DNA of 64,000 nucleotides from Budorcas taxicolor (GCF_023091745.1 NC_068910.1:135611170-135675169), one strand, 5' to 3'. Shown: positions 1 to 11,655, counted from the stretch's first letter. Translations and numbers: made by a program. The notes: a model not told the origin generated them from the letters alone.

Positions 1-331
1 AATATGTAGACTTTGTGGTCCATACTGTCTCTCATAAGTGTTCAACTCTATTGTTTATTATTCTAGTAAAACCTTATTTATACTCTGCAACCCAGATTTG
101 GCCCAGGAGCCAGAGTTTGCCATCTTGTACTCTGGATTGTAATCTTTCTTACAACATGGCACATCTAAATTGCTTTTTCTAGATACCTCACCCCCACAAA
201 TGCACCTTTGTGCATGTATATACATACTTTTTGTCTGCTACTTACTGAGCTGTGGATTGTATTCAAAGCCTGTGGAGGTGTCAGTGATTTCTATAAAGAT
301 AAGCAAGTTCAGGCAAACTACTACATTTTTA

Positions 332-444
332 CTTTAATTTTTGTTTTTTGGCCCCACCACATGGCATGTAGGATCTTAGTTCCCCGACCGGGGATCAAAC
401 CTCTGCTCCCTGCAGTGCAAGCACAGAACCTTAACCACTGGACA
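332..444 (-). repeat. CHR-type SINE, short copy
   Basis: Reads in reverse as the tRNA-Glu-derived head of the cetartiodactyl CHR SINE: GGGATCAAACC and TTAACCACTGG are visible. It is flanked by a 15-base target duplication, AAACTACTACATTTT before and AAACTACTGCATTTT after, one mismatch apart. Confidence 0.8.
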
Positions 445-1069
445 AAACTACTGCATTTTAAAATTATTTTCATCTTAACCTTCAGCCATATTCATTTTAT
501 TCTAGGATCAAAATTATAGTTCCCATTTGTAAAAGCTATATGATCACCATAGATTCAGCAGAATCTAAAAAATAATCTGATAAGTTGGAAATTTTAAAGA
601 ATTATAGATGGCACATTTTAGAAGAACATGTGGTTTGAAAGTTCTAGCCTTAGTATTGACCTCAAGTCAAGCATAATAAAGTAGAAGAACTAATATATCT
701 CATTTCCTGAGGTATAAAAAAGTATGGAAGGTTTTCTTTCATAGAATCCTTTCCTTACTGTTCTTTCAGGGTCTACAGATACACTAAGGAGAAAGATGTC
801 TGGACTTAATAATCATTGAAGATAAAGTTCTGTCACTAGCCGTGATTTTGAAGTAAAAGTCCTTTATTCTTTGTTTTTCAAAGAACATACTGTATATGAT
901 TTCAGTCCTTTTAAATTTATTGAGACATGTTTTATTCCTAGCATATGGTTTATCCTGATGAATGTCCATGTGTACTTGAATATATACTGTTGCTGGATAG
1001 AATAATCTATTAAAGACAATTAGGTCAAATTGGTTAACAATATATATGTCTTCTGCTTTCTATATTTTT

Positions 1070-2260
1070 CGTCTACCTGTTCTGTCATTTACTAAGGACT
1101 ATTAAAATCTCCAGCTATAATTGTTGATTTGTCTATACTTTCAGTTTTGTGAGTTTTTGCTTTATGTGTTTTGAAATTGTTATTAGGTGCATATGTATGA
1201 TTGTTATATCTACCTTTTTTTAGAAAAAATTTATTTCTTTCTATGCTGGGTCTTCACTGCTGCACAGACTTTGCTCTAGTTTCAGCGAGCAGGAGCTCCT
1301 CTCTGGTTGAGGTGTGTGGGCTCCTCACTGCAGTGGCTTCTCTTGTGCAGCACGGGCTCTAGGGTGCAGGCACTTCAGTAGTTGGGGCGCGTGGGCTCAG
1401 TAGTACAGGCTCAATAGTTGTGGTGCACAGACTTAGTTGCTCTGCAGCATGTGGGATCTTCCAGGATCAGAGATTGATTGAACCCATGTCTGCTGCACTG
1501 GCAGGCAGATTCTTTACACTGAGCCACCAGAGAAACCCAAAATGACCTTCTTTGACTCTAGTAATATTCCTTGTGTTTATGTCTATTTTGTCTTATGTCA
1601 GTACAACCAGTCCAAGTTTCTTAGGTTTACTATTGCGGAGTACCTCTTTCGCCTCGTCCTTTTACATTTATTTTGTCTTTATATTTAAAATGAGTCCCCC
1701 AGACTGCTTATATCTTTCTTTTTATGTAACCCAATCTTTTGATCTGAGTAGTTAGTCCATTTATATTTAATGTAATTGTTGAACTGCTTGATATTCTCCT
1801 TGTCTCTGTGCCTTTGGAGCTATGTCCCTTTTTCTGTTTTTTGGATTTATTACTTTCTGTTGTTCTATCTTTAAATTCATAGTTTTTTTTCTTCTTCTTG
1901 TCATTTAAACTCAATGGTCATTTCAACACTATTGAGTCAGGCTGGTGAATTTTGGTGATTGTGCCCCTGAGCTCTAAAATTTTCATTTGGTTCATTTTTA
2001 TAGTTTCCATTTCTCTACTGAGATCTCTGTTTGTTCATTTATTAATACTGTGTTTTTCTTTAGTTCTTTGTATATATTTTATAATAACTACTCTGAAGTC
2101 TTTTCCAAATCCAACATCTAGGGCCCACTTGGAGTCTGTTTCTACTGACTTCTTTTTTCTCCACGTGTATAAGTTGTACTTCCCTGCTTCTTTTCATATC
2201 CATTCATTTTTTAAATTGAAAACTGGTGAAAACTGGACCTGGTGGACAATACAATAACTC
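1070..2260 (-). repeat. Old L1-family LINE fragment, antisense
   Basis: The text at 1085-1213 and 1541-2260 reads as the complement of L1 or HAL1 coding sequence (for example the region CTTTATGTGTTTTGAAATTG, and later GTCCATTTATATTTAATGTA). The two halves are separated by a CHR SINE. Many stops; no function. The distal end near 2.3 kb is uncertain. Confidence 0.65.
1214..1540 (-). repeat. CHR-type SINE, long copy inserted in L1
   Basis: Begins with the T-rich tail and CTGGGTCTTCACTGCTGC and ends with CACTGAGCCACCAG, the reverse of a full-length CHR SINE of about 320 bases. It splits the L1 at 1070-2260, so it is younger than that L1. Confidence 0.85.
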
Positions 2261-2662
2261 TGGAATGTTTAGTTCCTTTAGAAACTGCTTTGTGCTGAAA
2301 ACTGTAGGTTTTCTGGTTCTAGTAGGCAGTTAACTTGCCTGGACTGAAACTGTATATAGCAGTTAATGTCTTCGTTCATTTTTTTGGCTTCTAGCTGCTG
2401 CTTTTTCTGCCTGGTTCCCTGGCGGTTTTCCCTGTGTTTGTGTAATGCAGTCCTCACACAAGGATTTGGGCAGAGTTTATTTTGGGGCTCATCCTCTTTG
2501 TGGTTTTGTTGCTTCTGGAGTTCTTCTAAGTTTCTAATTGTGCGGCTATCTATCTCTAAATTTTGTCCTCCGACACCTAAAACTTGGCCTTTCTACTCCT
2601 TGTGCTGTGGCTTGCTATATGCTCAAAGGTAAAGTAAACTTGAAAATTTCATGGGGAGTGGT

Positions 2663-2765
2663 TCTGTTTTCTTATTTCATCTTCTGTAAAATAGGGCTAA
2701 CTCCTAGGAGTGATGTGAGATTTTAAATGAGATAATATAAAATCACTCAACAAATACTCATTATT
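2663..2765 (+). repeat. MIR fragment (3' part)
   Basis: ATCTTCTGTAAAATAGGGC followed by TTAAATGAGATAATATAAA is typical of the MIR 3' half. Confidence 0.55.
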
Positions 2766-3320
2766 TTTGTTGTTGTTTGTGCTTTGTTTGTAAAGTAATG
2801 ATGTTGGTAATTTGGAAGTTCTTAGGTCCGTAAAATGGGATTAATCTGTGAGTTGGGCAGAGAAAGAGGAAAAGATATTGGTAGTTGTTTGTGATAGGAA
2901 ATACAATGAAGGAAGGTAATGATAGCAGTTGGGGGATATCATAACTGGAAAGTGTTCAATTATGATTTTTGATTGAAGAATGTTAGGACTTTCTGCCTCC
3001 AAGTATATAGATGGAACAACCTCTAATATATGCAAATTATAAGGATAAAACATGCTACTTCTTTGCTTACTTTTCCATATGTGAAAAGAACTGGATAATT
3101 GTGCTTCTGTTTAGTTTAACAATCAGTGCTGCTCTTTTTTTTATTTTTTAAACAAACAGACCTTTCAGAGTAGTGGACCGACCACAAAGTGATTGTTTAA
3201 TAAGTGTATTTTATGTCTTTAGAACCTATAGCCAGATTCGACAATTCATAATTATATAATTTCCATATTGTATATAGAACTGCTTTGTATAATTTAATGG
3301 CTGAATGTTTTATTATAGTA

Positions 3321-3722
3321 TTTTTTTGGTGAAATATACACAACAGTCTTTATTATTAACTATTTGTAAGTGTATAATTCATTGGCATTAAATACGTTCA
3401 CAGGGTTGTGCAACCATCTCCACTATGTATACCCAACATATACCCAAAACTTTTTCATCACCCCAGCATAAACTCTGTGCCCACTGAACAGTAACTCCAC
3501 ATTTCTTCCTCCCCCAGCCTCTGGTGACCTCTATTCAATTTTCTGTCTATGTGAATTTGAATATTCCAGGTGCTTGGTATAAGTGGAATAGTATAATACT
3601 TGTGTTTCTGTGTCTAGCTTATTTTTCTTAGCATAATGTTTTCAAAGTCCACTCATGTTGTAGCACATACTAAAATTTCTTTTTAAGGCTGGATAACATT
3701 CCATTGTATGCATTTACTGTAG
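3321..3722 (-). repeat. L1M-type 3' end, antisense
   Basis: Shows the common antisense order of an old L1 3' region: GTGAAATATACACAAC, TTCATTGGCATTAAATACG, GTTGTGCAACCATCTCCAC, AGCATAATGTTTTCAAAG and CATTCCATTGTATGCA. Confidence 0.8.
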
Positions 3723-4061
3723 TAATTTGAGAAAATTTAGAGTGCCTTTTTTGGTAAAATGTGCCAAGTTATAGGTTTTAGTGGTAACCTTCTTTAAAAA
3801 GCCCTTAAAAAGAATAAATAAAATCTTGGGACTGTTCAGAAAGAATATTAAAATTTTCAGTATTAAATATTGATCCCATACAAGTCTTAAGTTTAAAAAA
3901 AAACCATCAAAACATTTGTGATGAAATTGACGTGTGTTGTTTTTCTCGATGTTTCTCCCTGACCAAATAACTTGGTTGGTTTTTCTAGATAACTTTTGAG
4001 ATGTATATTCTTAATAATATTTTCAACTTAACTTCCTCTAGCTATGCCTTTGATGGGTTTC

Positions 4062-4091
4062 TTCTAACCTTCTTTTGATGTCTGTTTGCAG
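4062..4091 (+). promoter_or_regulatory. FBXO45: 3' splice site of the FBXO45 last exon
   Basis: A pyrimidine-rich run ends in TTTGCAG at 4085-4091, giving the AG acceptor at 4090-4091. A branch-point match TTCTAAC lies at 4062-4068, with its adenosine about 24 bases before the AG, a normal distance. The junction falls exactly where the protein sequence begins to match FBXO45. Confidence 0.8.
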
Positions 4092-4277
4092 ATAGGAGAA
4101 AGAATTCGAGTCATCTTGGACATGGAAGATAAGACTCTAGCTTTTGAACGTGGATATGAATTCCTGGGGGTTGCCTTTAGAGGACTTCCAAAGGTCTGCT
4201 TATATCCAGCAGTTTCTGCTGTATATGGCAACACAGAAGTGACTTTGGTTTACCTTGGAAAACCTTTGGATGGATGA
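4092..4277 (+). CDS. FBXO45: FBXO45 terminal coding exon (last 61 codons plus stop)
   Basis: This exon encodes the carboxy-terminal part of the SPRY (B30.2) domain of F-box/SPRY domain-containing protein 1. The 61 residues run from IGERIRVILDMEDKTLAF to a final YLGKPLDG, which I recognise as the end of the 286-residue mammalian protein, so this is roughly residues 226-286. The frame is open from the AG acceptor (4090-4091) to TGA at 4275-4277, with phase 0 at the junction. From the literature, FBXO45 is an atypical F-box protein that binds SKP1 and the RING ligase MYCBP2 (PAM/PHR1) rather than a normal CUL1 complex, acts in neurons at synapses and in axon maintenance, and uses the SPRY domain to bind substrates. 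The F-box and first SPRY exons lie upstream of the window. The exon has no internal stop and no frameshift. An intronless pseudogene is unlikely because sequence before 4092 is clearly intronic. Confidence 0.95.
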   Translation: MGERIRVILDMEDKTLAFERGYEFLGVAFRGLPKVCLYPAVSAVYGNTEVTLVYLGKPLDG

Positions 4278-5816
4278 CAGTGGCTTTCTTGGGATGAAAG
4301 ACAGAGTGGAGGAGATATCTGCTTGTGGGAAGTAGAATCATGAAGTGACAGTGTCATACATGCATGCCCAAGAAACATCCTGAAAAACACATGATATTGT
4401 TAACTGGAGAAGCAACTCTACAGCAGAGATGATCTTAGTGTTTCCTCTTTCTACTGGGCCAGAAAAATCCTCAGGGTTGCAGTTGGTTGAGTGGGCAGTT
4501 GACATATGCATGTTTCAACAGATTTTGTCTGTAAGTTAGCAATGTGTTATTTCCAACTTTTAAGGTGAGATCATAGAGATGGTGTCAAAGGGATAAGATA
4601 AGGAACTAGCAAGAGTTTTTAAGTAGTGTGTTTGTGAAGAAAGATTGATCCTGTTTTACAACTGCCTGTTTTTTCTCCAGACCCTTTTTTCCAACCAGCT
4701 TGACTATTGGAAAAGTATGAAACTGGTTGGGTTTTATTTAATATTTTTAATATATTGAGAAGCATGGTCTGCCTGGACTGCACTTCTCTAACAGTGAGAT
4801 ATAAAATTGTGCAGCTATTTTAAAAGTTGTATATACAGTATGTGTGTAAAAAAAAAAAACTGTTAAAAAAAACAGGGCAAAGGAGTTGCTTTGTTCAGTT
4901 TCTTAAAAACCACTACATGGTACAAAATTAGGAAAACATTAGGGACAGTTTGGTAACTACAAAGAAGAGGATTTTGAGAGAAGATGTGTTGCATCGGCTC
5001 GTTTCGTATTATATTTGGCTTACAGTTTCCATGGCTGTTACAGTCTGATTTATTTTTTTAACCATCAAAATTATTGTAAAGGTCCCTCGTCTCCAGGCTA
5101 AGATTGAGGGAAGGCAAATCTATTTCTAATCATACATGTATCAGTAATAATAATGTGCATCTTATAGTATCTGGTTTTATTTTTTTGACCTTCTGAGAAA
5201 GTGTCTTGTAAGAATAAAGAACATTGCCATTTGTTCTTATAGGCCTCAAATATGAAAGTTGTTAGTCACAGACCTTAAGAAAATAATTGATCAATGATCC
5301 TTTATTTTGTAACTTTATAATGCTGTAGATATTATAATCTTTTTAAGTTCATATTGTTTACATCATGCAACAGTCTAAGCCTCAAACTTGTCATTGGGGT
5401 TGTCAAGAAAATGTTTACTCACCCACCTGAAACAGTGCCAGCCTGAACCCAGCTTAAGAATGTTCTTAATCTCATTATAGATAATTGCCCCCATGGGACT
5501 TGAAATAAAAGACCTTGTGCTGGAAACTTCAGGTTGGCAATATTTTGAAGGTTTCATTGTAGTAGAAGAGTTTAACATCAATTCCTATTCAGAATTTTTG
5601 ACTAATCTGATTTCACTAATAGTTTTTCAAATTAATAAGTCAACATACATGAACTGAAAATTTCTTTTGTTAGAAAAGAAACAGAAACAAGTATCTTTCT
5701 GTATGAAAGTATAAACTGTATGGTTTCAGATACATCTTTGTGATAAGAATTGACTAAGGCAAGTGGGATCTTTGTACTTTTTAGGTTTTGCTGTATGCAT
5801 ATTTTGTTTTGCATCT

Positions 5817-5865
5817 AATAAAATTAGGGACAGCAAGCAGTTGGCTGGGGTTCTTGGGTTGCTCC
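5817..5865 (+). terminator. FBXO45: Candidate polyadenylation site of FBXO45
   Basis: AATAAA at 5817-5822 is followed by GCAAGCAG and then a GT-rich block at 5843-5865. This is the best combination of signal and downstream element among the five AATAAA copies in the probable UTR. Usage is inferred. Confidence 0.4.
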
Positions 5866-6661
5866 TTGAGAGTTAATATTATCAGTACTCCCATGAAGCA
5901 AGGGATTTCAGTCATGAGCAAAGATTTCATTTTTGCCACCTGAAAGGTGTACAGAAGTATTTATTGTATATTTGGTATGTTGCTTAAAGGTGAAATCTGT
6001 AAAAGATCCTTTTTGATACCCACATCAAGGAAGAAACTTCCTAGGAACCATATTTAATACTACAGAGTGAAATTATATGTTAAATATATTAGAGAATATA
6101 GCTGCTACAGAAATGCATTTTTTTCTTGGTGTGGAACAACTCAGTTTGGCAAACGTTAAAATTTAAAGAAGAGATCTGATTCAGGATAAATACTGAACTA
6201 ATTAGAAAACTAGATTGGGATATGATCAATTCCAAGAGCTTTTGCTCAGAGCTTTTTTTATATCTTACGTTTTGTCTTATTAGTAAACATTGATTTGTAA
6301 CAAAGTTTTGAAGGTGCTGAATGAAAAACAGAAACACATGGTTATTGCATATTGAACCTAGAATCCAATAATTGCCTAAATATTTAACAAAAAGCCATTC
6401 TTATCTCAGAGATTTAAATTCTTTAATATCTGATTTGCAAATTTTATAAAATGAAGGTTCTTGTTTAGCATGAGCATCAGGGGAGTAAGGAGCTTTCCTT
6501 TATAACCGGGTAAATTGTTACCGGATACCAATAGTAGTTGTATAGAATACTAAGACAAACTGTTCCCGTGTTTGAGGAAATGGAGTCTCTTTTTCACTGC
6601 TACTGAGAGAGCACTTAAGTAGAAGACAGTTACGTCTGAACTAAATAAAAATAATCTAAAC

Positions 6662-6830
6662 CAGTGGTTCTCGACCTTAGCCATACTTTGGAGTCATATG
6701 CATTTTGAAAAATATTGATACTTGGGTCCCATACCCTAAGATTCTGTTGTTGGTCTGGGGTATGACATGACCATAAGGATTTTAAAAATCCTAGATGATT
6801 TCAGTATGTTGCCAAGGCTGAGAACCACTG
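6662..6830. mobile_element. MER5-like hAT DNA transposon relic
   Basis: A 169-base element with inverted ends: CAGTGGTTCTCGACC on the left and GGCTGAGAACCACTG on the right. Length and ends match non-autonomous hAT-Charlie elements of the MER5 group. Flanking 8-mers ATCTAAAC and ATCAAGAT agree only partly, as expected of an old insertion. It sits inside the probable FBXO45 3' UTR. Confidence 0.75.
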
Positions 6831-8272
6831 ATCAAGATTCACCTTAAGTTTTCTCATCTGCAAAAAAAATCCTTGCTCCCTCCCTTCACTACCTCACAAG
6901 GATATTGAGGGTAAAGAAGAAAATAATGGGAAAGTGCTTGTGCTGTGGATAAAAAGTGCTATTGAAAGGCAAAGCTGTATTTGTTGTATTTCAACTGAAA
7001 CTGTGATTAGGAAGAAATGTGTAATTGGATCTGCTCTGTTGACTTGGGAAACCAGGAGCACTCTCTTTGGTTCTTAACTTTAGTGAAGCATGCGTTGGGT
7101 AAGAAAACATTACTCTTATTCATACTATGGTCTTCTGTCATACTTGAGATAGACTGGTTTAATTATCTGGTTTCACACAGGAAAGAAGAAATATTAAGGT
7201 TTAAAGTCTGTAATGGTCAATGGCTCACAATTCATTAAAACTTTTCATACAAAGAGTTCTGTGGTTAATATATATCATTTCGTAGCTGCTGTTATTTTTT
7301 CATTATCTGACTTTTGAATGTTAAACCATTGATTTCATCTCCTTCATTCTTATTCCTGTGATTTTGGATATAGATTTGATAAGGCATGTAAAGCAAGTAG
7401 GTATTGCTCAGTTGAATACTTAAAAATCGTGGTTCTATGATTAGGCATCTTCTGACTTTTAGATATGATTTGATCAGAGAAAGAGAGTTTTGAAAATAAT
7501 AGAGCCCTAACCCACATAGTAGGTATTATAATTAACTTTTTATTTATGTCCCCAAACTGCTGTTTATATAGACTGTAATATTTATATTTTTGATCACTTT
7601 AAAAAATGAACAGTTTGATAAGATAGAAACTTAAGTTTTAAAGATCAGTATTGAGATTACTTTCTAGAAATCAAGACCACCACAGTCAGAACCACTATAA
7701 AGCCTTCTGAGAAGGAACAGTCCATACCCAATCCAAATGTTATTCTAATAAAGCATTCCTCAGTTTCTCTAGCTGAATGTAATTTCTTCTTCCTTGAAGT
7801 TTCCTAGTCTTTGTATTTATCTATACTCAACTCATGCTGTATTACTTTATAACTTGTATAAATTTATTTATATTTATTATTTGTTCATGTCTTATCTTCC
7901 TTAAACACATTAAGAAAGAATCTTTGATGGACTCATCTGTACACCCATGTCATCAAACCCAGTAAGCAGGGAATTGCATAATTGCATATATGCTATAGGA
8001 AGAAAACACCTTCTCTGAATTTATAGGCTATAATAACAAAAGATAGATGAGAAAAATTTTTGTATCCTGTCCAAATTTTTATATCCTGTCCAAATCTAAG
8101 GCGTGTAAGGAAAAAATAGTGACTGTGAATGCATTTTAACCATTCCCCTTTATTCTTGAATATCAGTAAACTCTGCTATTTAGTTCTTGGTGTAGATTTC
8201 TTATTTGTTTAGAATTAAAATTAGAATTCTGTATATTAATTTTTTGAAGTTCTTTTTTTGCTTTAGTTTCTT

Positions 8273-8278
8273 AATAAA
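8273..8278 (+). terminator. FBXO45: Candidate distal polyadenylation signal of FBXO45
   Basis: AATAAA lies in a T-rich stretch near the end of the SINE-free zone. It is a plausible distal site, but no strong GT-rich element follows it. Confidence 0.3.
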
Positions 8279-8299
8279 AGTTTAAACAAACATTAACTA

Positions 8300-9571
8300 T
8301 TTGTGATTGCTTACATTTAAAACAAGGAATTTTTTTTATACTTTGGTCAGAAAGAAAAGCAGAATACCTTCATAGCCAAATGTGTTGATGGGATTTACCT
8401 ATAAATTCCATGGCTTTTAACAATGGAATCCGTGTTTCCCACATTTGAAATGGAACATAGACTGTAGGGAATAGTAATTCACTAGGATCCTGTTTTGCTC
8501 TCACCTCCACCCCCAGCTAACAGTTGTTTGATAATGCAGTTGTTCGCCAAGAGTTATAAGAAGTACAAGAAGCAGGAGTGGCTGAACAAATGGCTCCTGT
8601 GATCCAAAAGCTTACAAGAATCAGTTGGTCGTGTTGCTAAAAGTTGCCTGATGTATTAATAATATGTTACAATTAAAGAGTTAATTTTCTAAAGGAAAAT
8701 TAAGTAGGTGCAGTATTTATCTTTTTGTTTAGTGGAAAGAGATACCAGGAACAGCTTAACTAGTCTGTTGCCTTAATTTCTTTTATGAATCTTCCCCCAA
8801 GCCATTTGCTTTTTATTTAATGTATTCATTAAAATTTGTGAGAGCAACCTGTTCTCTGCTTTTCAGAATATGGTTTGTTAAAAGAACTAGCCCCTCAAGA
8901 TTTAAGATTGTCATTATTCAGCTTGTGTGTGTAGGATTTCACTATGAATGAGTGACTCAAGAAGCAATAATCATTTAGGGAGATTTTCTTAGGTCACTCT
9001 GTTGACAGTCCTTAATTTCTGTTTCTTTTAAAAGAAGAAAACATAAGAGAAAGATAGGGAAGTCAAGTCCTGTCTATTCTGTGGTAGACACCTAGTAAGC
9101 TGTATTGTCTTTCTGCTCCTTTTCTTTATAAATGAAATGGAGGATAAACTTGAGTAATGCGAGTAGTTGTGAGGTCCTATCTCCCTTGAGAAAGGCTCCT
9201 GAAATAATTTTATTAAAATGCTAATATCCAATTAGATTAATTAGAAACAATAGAAGTAGGCCAGATATCTTTAATGTAGCTAATGTTATTCATGTTTTCC
9301 AACCAACATTCAAGAGGTCTGTTACTTATCTGTGCCCTTTGTTGGTTACCTTTACTTTTGAAAGAAAGGATACTTAGGGTTGGAATGAGGGAGGTCAATC
9401 ACTCCTCTCCCCCTTTGGCAGTCCAGAGAGTGATATATGTAGTTCACAACCAAATTGTCCAGAGCTCTACCAACCCCACTAGACTTCACAACAGAGTGGA
9501 CAGAGTAAGGGGAGCGTATACCTGGAGTATATTGAAAGGACAACCAACTATGCTTTTAAGTAGTGACTCTA
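8300..9571. other. Unassigned AT-rich sequence after FBXO45
   Basis: I see no repeat family and no convincing gene. An open frame at 9283-9606 on + runs into BovB sequence at its end and shows no domain. Some of this may still be transcribed UTR or a downstream flank of FBXO45. Confidence 0.5.
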
Positions 9572-9572
9572 C

Positions 9573-9919
9573 CTGTGGTGCTGGAGAAGACTCAAGAGTC
9601 CCTTGAACTGCGAGGAGATCAGTCCTGGGTGTTCATTGAAGGGACTGGTGTTGAAGCTGAAACTCCAGTACTTTGGCCACCTCATGTGAAGGGTTGACTC
9701 TTCGCATTGGAAAAGACCCTGATGCTGGGAAAGATTGAGGGCAGGAGGAGAAGGGGACGACAGAGGGTGAGATGGTTGGATGGCATCACCAACTCAATGG
9801 ACATGGGTTTGGGTGGATTCCGCGAGTTGGTGATGGACAGGGAGGCCTAGCGTGCTGTGGTTCATGGGGTCGCAAAGAGTCGAACACGACTAAATGACTG
9901 AACTGAACTGAACTGAACT
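9573..9919 (+). mobile_element. BovB LINE, 5'-truncated 3' end
   Basis: Matches the last third of BovB: GTGGTGCTGGAGAAGACTC, then ACTTTGGCCACCTCATGTG, GATGGACAGGGAGGCC, and the terminal repeats of GAACT. It lacks about 23 bases (after CTGCGAGGAGAT) found in the other copies here. No intact reading frame. Confidence 0.9.
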
Positions 9920-10201
9920 ACCAAGTAAAGGCTGGTATGGTTTTTTGGTTTTAACTCATGGCTTACATCTCTGTGTAACAATTGCTGAACTTCAGATTTT
10001 ACAAGTGCCTCTTTTAAAATGTTCTGAGGAGCTCGATAATGCTTTATCATCTTGGTTTTAAGTCCAGAACATTGAAATAATAGTTCAGGAGTCACGAGCT
10101 CTGAGTCCTGGCAGTCTTGCTTGCCGTGACATGATTCCAGAGCAGATTTCTTTCCTTTAGGGCTGTTTCCTTATGTGCTTCAGTGATGAGGTTGACCTAG
10201 C

Positions 10202-10352
10202 TCAATGGTTCTCACTTTGGGATATTCACTATAATCACCTGTTGTTTAGTCATTAAATCATGTCTGACTCTTTTGCAACCCCGTGAACTATAACCCACCA
10301 GGCTCCTCTGTCCATGGAATTTCCTAGGCACCTGGGAAGCTTTTAATGTTTT
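10202..10352 (+). mobile_element. MER5-like fragment split by a Bov-A SINE
   Basis: CAATGGTTCTCACTTTGGG up to AATCACCTG (10202-10241) and CACCTGGGAAGCTTTTAA (10329-10346) read as one continuous MER5-type left half when the SINE is removed. Confidence 0.55.
10242..10328 (-). repeat. Bov-A SINE fragment, antisense
   Basis: TTGTTTAGTCATTAAATCATGT to CTCTGTCCATGGAATTTCC is an antisense Bov-A monomer. Its target duplication CACCTG is at 10236-10241 and 10329-10334. Confidence 0.75.
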
Positions 10353-10690
10353 GAACAGCTTTATTGAGATATAATTGACATACAGTAAGCTACACCGGGC
10401 TTCCCTGGTGGCTCAGAGGATAAAGCGTCTGCTTGCAATGCAGGAGACCCGGGTTTGATCCCTGGGTTGGGAAGATCCCCTGGAGAAGGAAATGGCAACC
10501 CACTCCAGTATTCTTGCCTGGAGAATCCCATGGACAGAGGAGCCTGGTGGGCTACAGTCCATGGGGTCGCAAAGAGTCGGACACGACTGAGCGACTTCAC
10601 ATGCACAAGCTACACTTATTTCAAGTGCACACTTTGACAGAGGTATACACCCATTACCATCAAGATAATATATACCTGGGAAACTTCTAA
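10353..10690 (-). repeat. L1M-type 3' end, split by Bov-tA
   Basis: AACAGCTTTATTGAGATATA before the SINE and TTTCAAGTGCACACTTTGAC after it are neighbouring parts of an antisense L1 3' UTR. The Bov-tA at 10396-10606 interrupts it. Confidence 0.65.
10396..10606 (+). repeat. Bov-tA SINE
   Basis: Complete unit from GGGCTTCCCTGGTGGCTCAG to GACACGACTGAGCGACTTCA, tRNA-Glu-like head joined to a Bov-A body. The 9-base duplication AAGCTACAC flanks it at 10387-10395 and 10607-10615. Confidence 0.92.
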
Positions 10691-10762
10691 ATGATAAGAT
10701 GCCCAAGTAAATTAGATGGAGAGGGGATGCACTCAGGTATCAATATCACTAGATTTTTTTGT

Positions 10763-10916
10763 TATTGTTCAGTTGTTCAGTCTTGTCTGACTCTTTGCGA
10801 CTTCACGGACTGCAGCACGCTAGGCTTCCCTGTCCTTCACCATCTCCCAGAGCTTGCTCAGACTCATGTCCATTGAGTCAGTGATGCTATCCAACCATCT
10901 CATCCTCTGTCATCCC
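10763..10916 (-). mobile_element. BovB LINE 3' end, antisense
   Basis: TTGTCTGACTCTTTGCGAC, CAGAGCTTGCTCAGACTCAT and CATCCAACCATCTCATCC-type text is the reverse of the BovB 3' end. It is about 150 bases, heavily 5'-truncated. Confidence 0.8.
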
Positions 10917-10987
10917 CCCCCTTTTTTTTTAGTTCCTAGGTAATTCTCCCCTGACTAGAAATCACCACTCAGGAATGACTTTTTTCT

Positions 10988-11316
10988 TTTGTTTGTTTAT
11001 TTTCAGTTGCCCTGGGTCTTTGTTGTTGCCAGTGGGCTTTCTCTAGTTGCAGTGAGCAGAAGCTACCCTTCCTGGTGCATAGACCTCTCACTGCGGTTGC
11101 TTCTCTTGTGGTGGAGCATAGGCTCTAGGGAGCGTGGGCTTCAGTAATTGCACTTGACAGGCTCAGTAGTTGTGTCTCATGGGCTCTAGATCACGCAGGT
11201 TTGGTAGTTGAGCACAGGCTTAGTTGCTCCATGATGTGGAATTTTCCTAGACCAGGGATTGAACCCATGTTCCCTGCATTGTTAGGTGGATTCTTATCTG
11301 TACCAAGGAAGTCCAC
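10988..11316 (-). repeat. CHR-type SINE, long copy
   Basis: From CAGTTGCCCTGGGTCTTTG to ACCAAGGAAGTCC, the reverse of a near full-length CHR SINE. Confidence 0.85.
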
Positions 11317-11430
11317 AACTGACTTTTGAAGAGACTGAGAGTGGTGGCAAAATCTCTTTTATGACCAGGAGAAAATATATAATTCATATAAGATATACTT
11401 TTATGTTTATGTAATTTATGTTGTATGCAT

Positions 11431-11640
11431 GTGTGCATGCTAACTCATTTCAGTCATGTCCGACTCGTTGTGATCCCATGGACTGTGTAGCCCACCAGGC
11501 TCCTCTGTCTATGGGATTATCAAGCAAGAATACTGGAGTGGGTTGCCATGCCCTCCAGGGGATCTTCCCAACCCAGGGATCGAACTCATGTCTTCTGTAT
11601 TGCAGGCAGATTCTTTACCACTGAGCCACTGGAGAAGCCC
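11431..11640 (-). repeat. Bov-tA SINE with a perfect 15-base target duplication
   Basis: Antisense Bov-tA from GTGTGCATGCTAACTCATTT to GCCACTGGAGAAGCCC. TTATGTTGTATGCAT occurs at 11416-11430 and again at 11641-11655, a perfect duplication, so this is a recent insertion. Confidence 0.92.
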
Positions 11641-11655
11641 TTATGTTGTATGCAT

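Larger units (their letters stand above)
1..4091 (+). other. FBXO45: Last intron of FBXO45 (3' part)
   Basis: Everything before the acceptor has no coding character. It holds a CHR-type SINE at 332-444, an old antisense L1 interrupted by a second CHR SINE (1070-2260), a MIR piece (2663-2765) and an L1 3' end (3321-3722). In 454-1065 and 2770-3320 I see only AT-rich sequence without a recognised element. That it belongs to FBXO45 follows from the exon that ends it; the upstream exon is outside the window. Confidence 0.75.
4278..8290 (+). other. FBXO45: Probable FBXO45 3' untranslated region
   Basis: The AT-rich sequence after the stop codon contains no young SINE or LINE, unlike the rest of the window, which fits a long transcribed 3' UTR. 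Candidate AATAAA signals are at 5213-5218, 5817-5822, 6644-6649, 7747-7752 and 8273-8278. The one at 5817 is followed about 20 bases later by a GT-rich stretch (5843-5865), as expected of a working cleavage site. The 8273 signal would give a last exon of about 4.2 kb. Which signal is used cannot be decided from sequence alone, so the end is approximate. The only repeat inside is an old MER5-like hAT element at 6662-6830. Confidence 0.6.

Noticed and set aside
10396..10450. tRNA-like boxes in Bov-tA and CHR elements (GGGTTTGATCCC)
   Set aside because: These SINE heads derive from tRNA but lack a complete cloverleaf; they are not tRNA genes.
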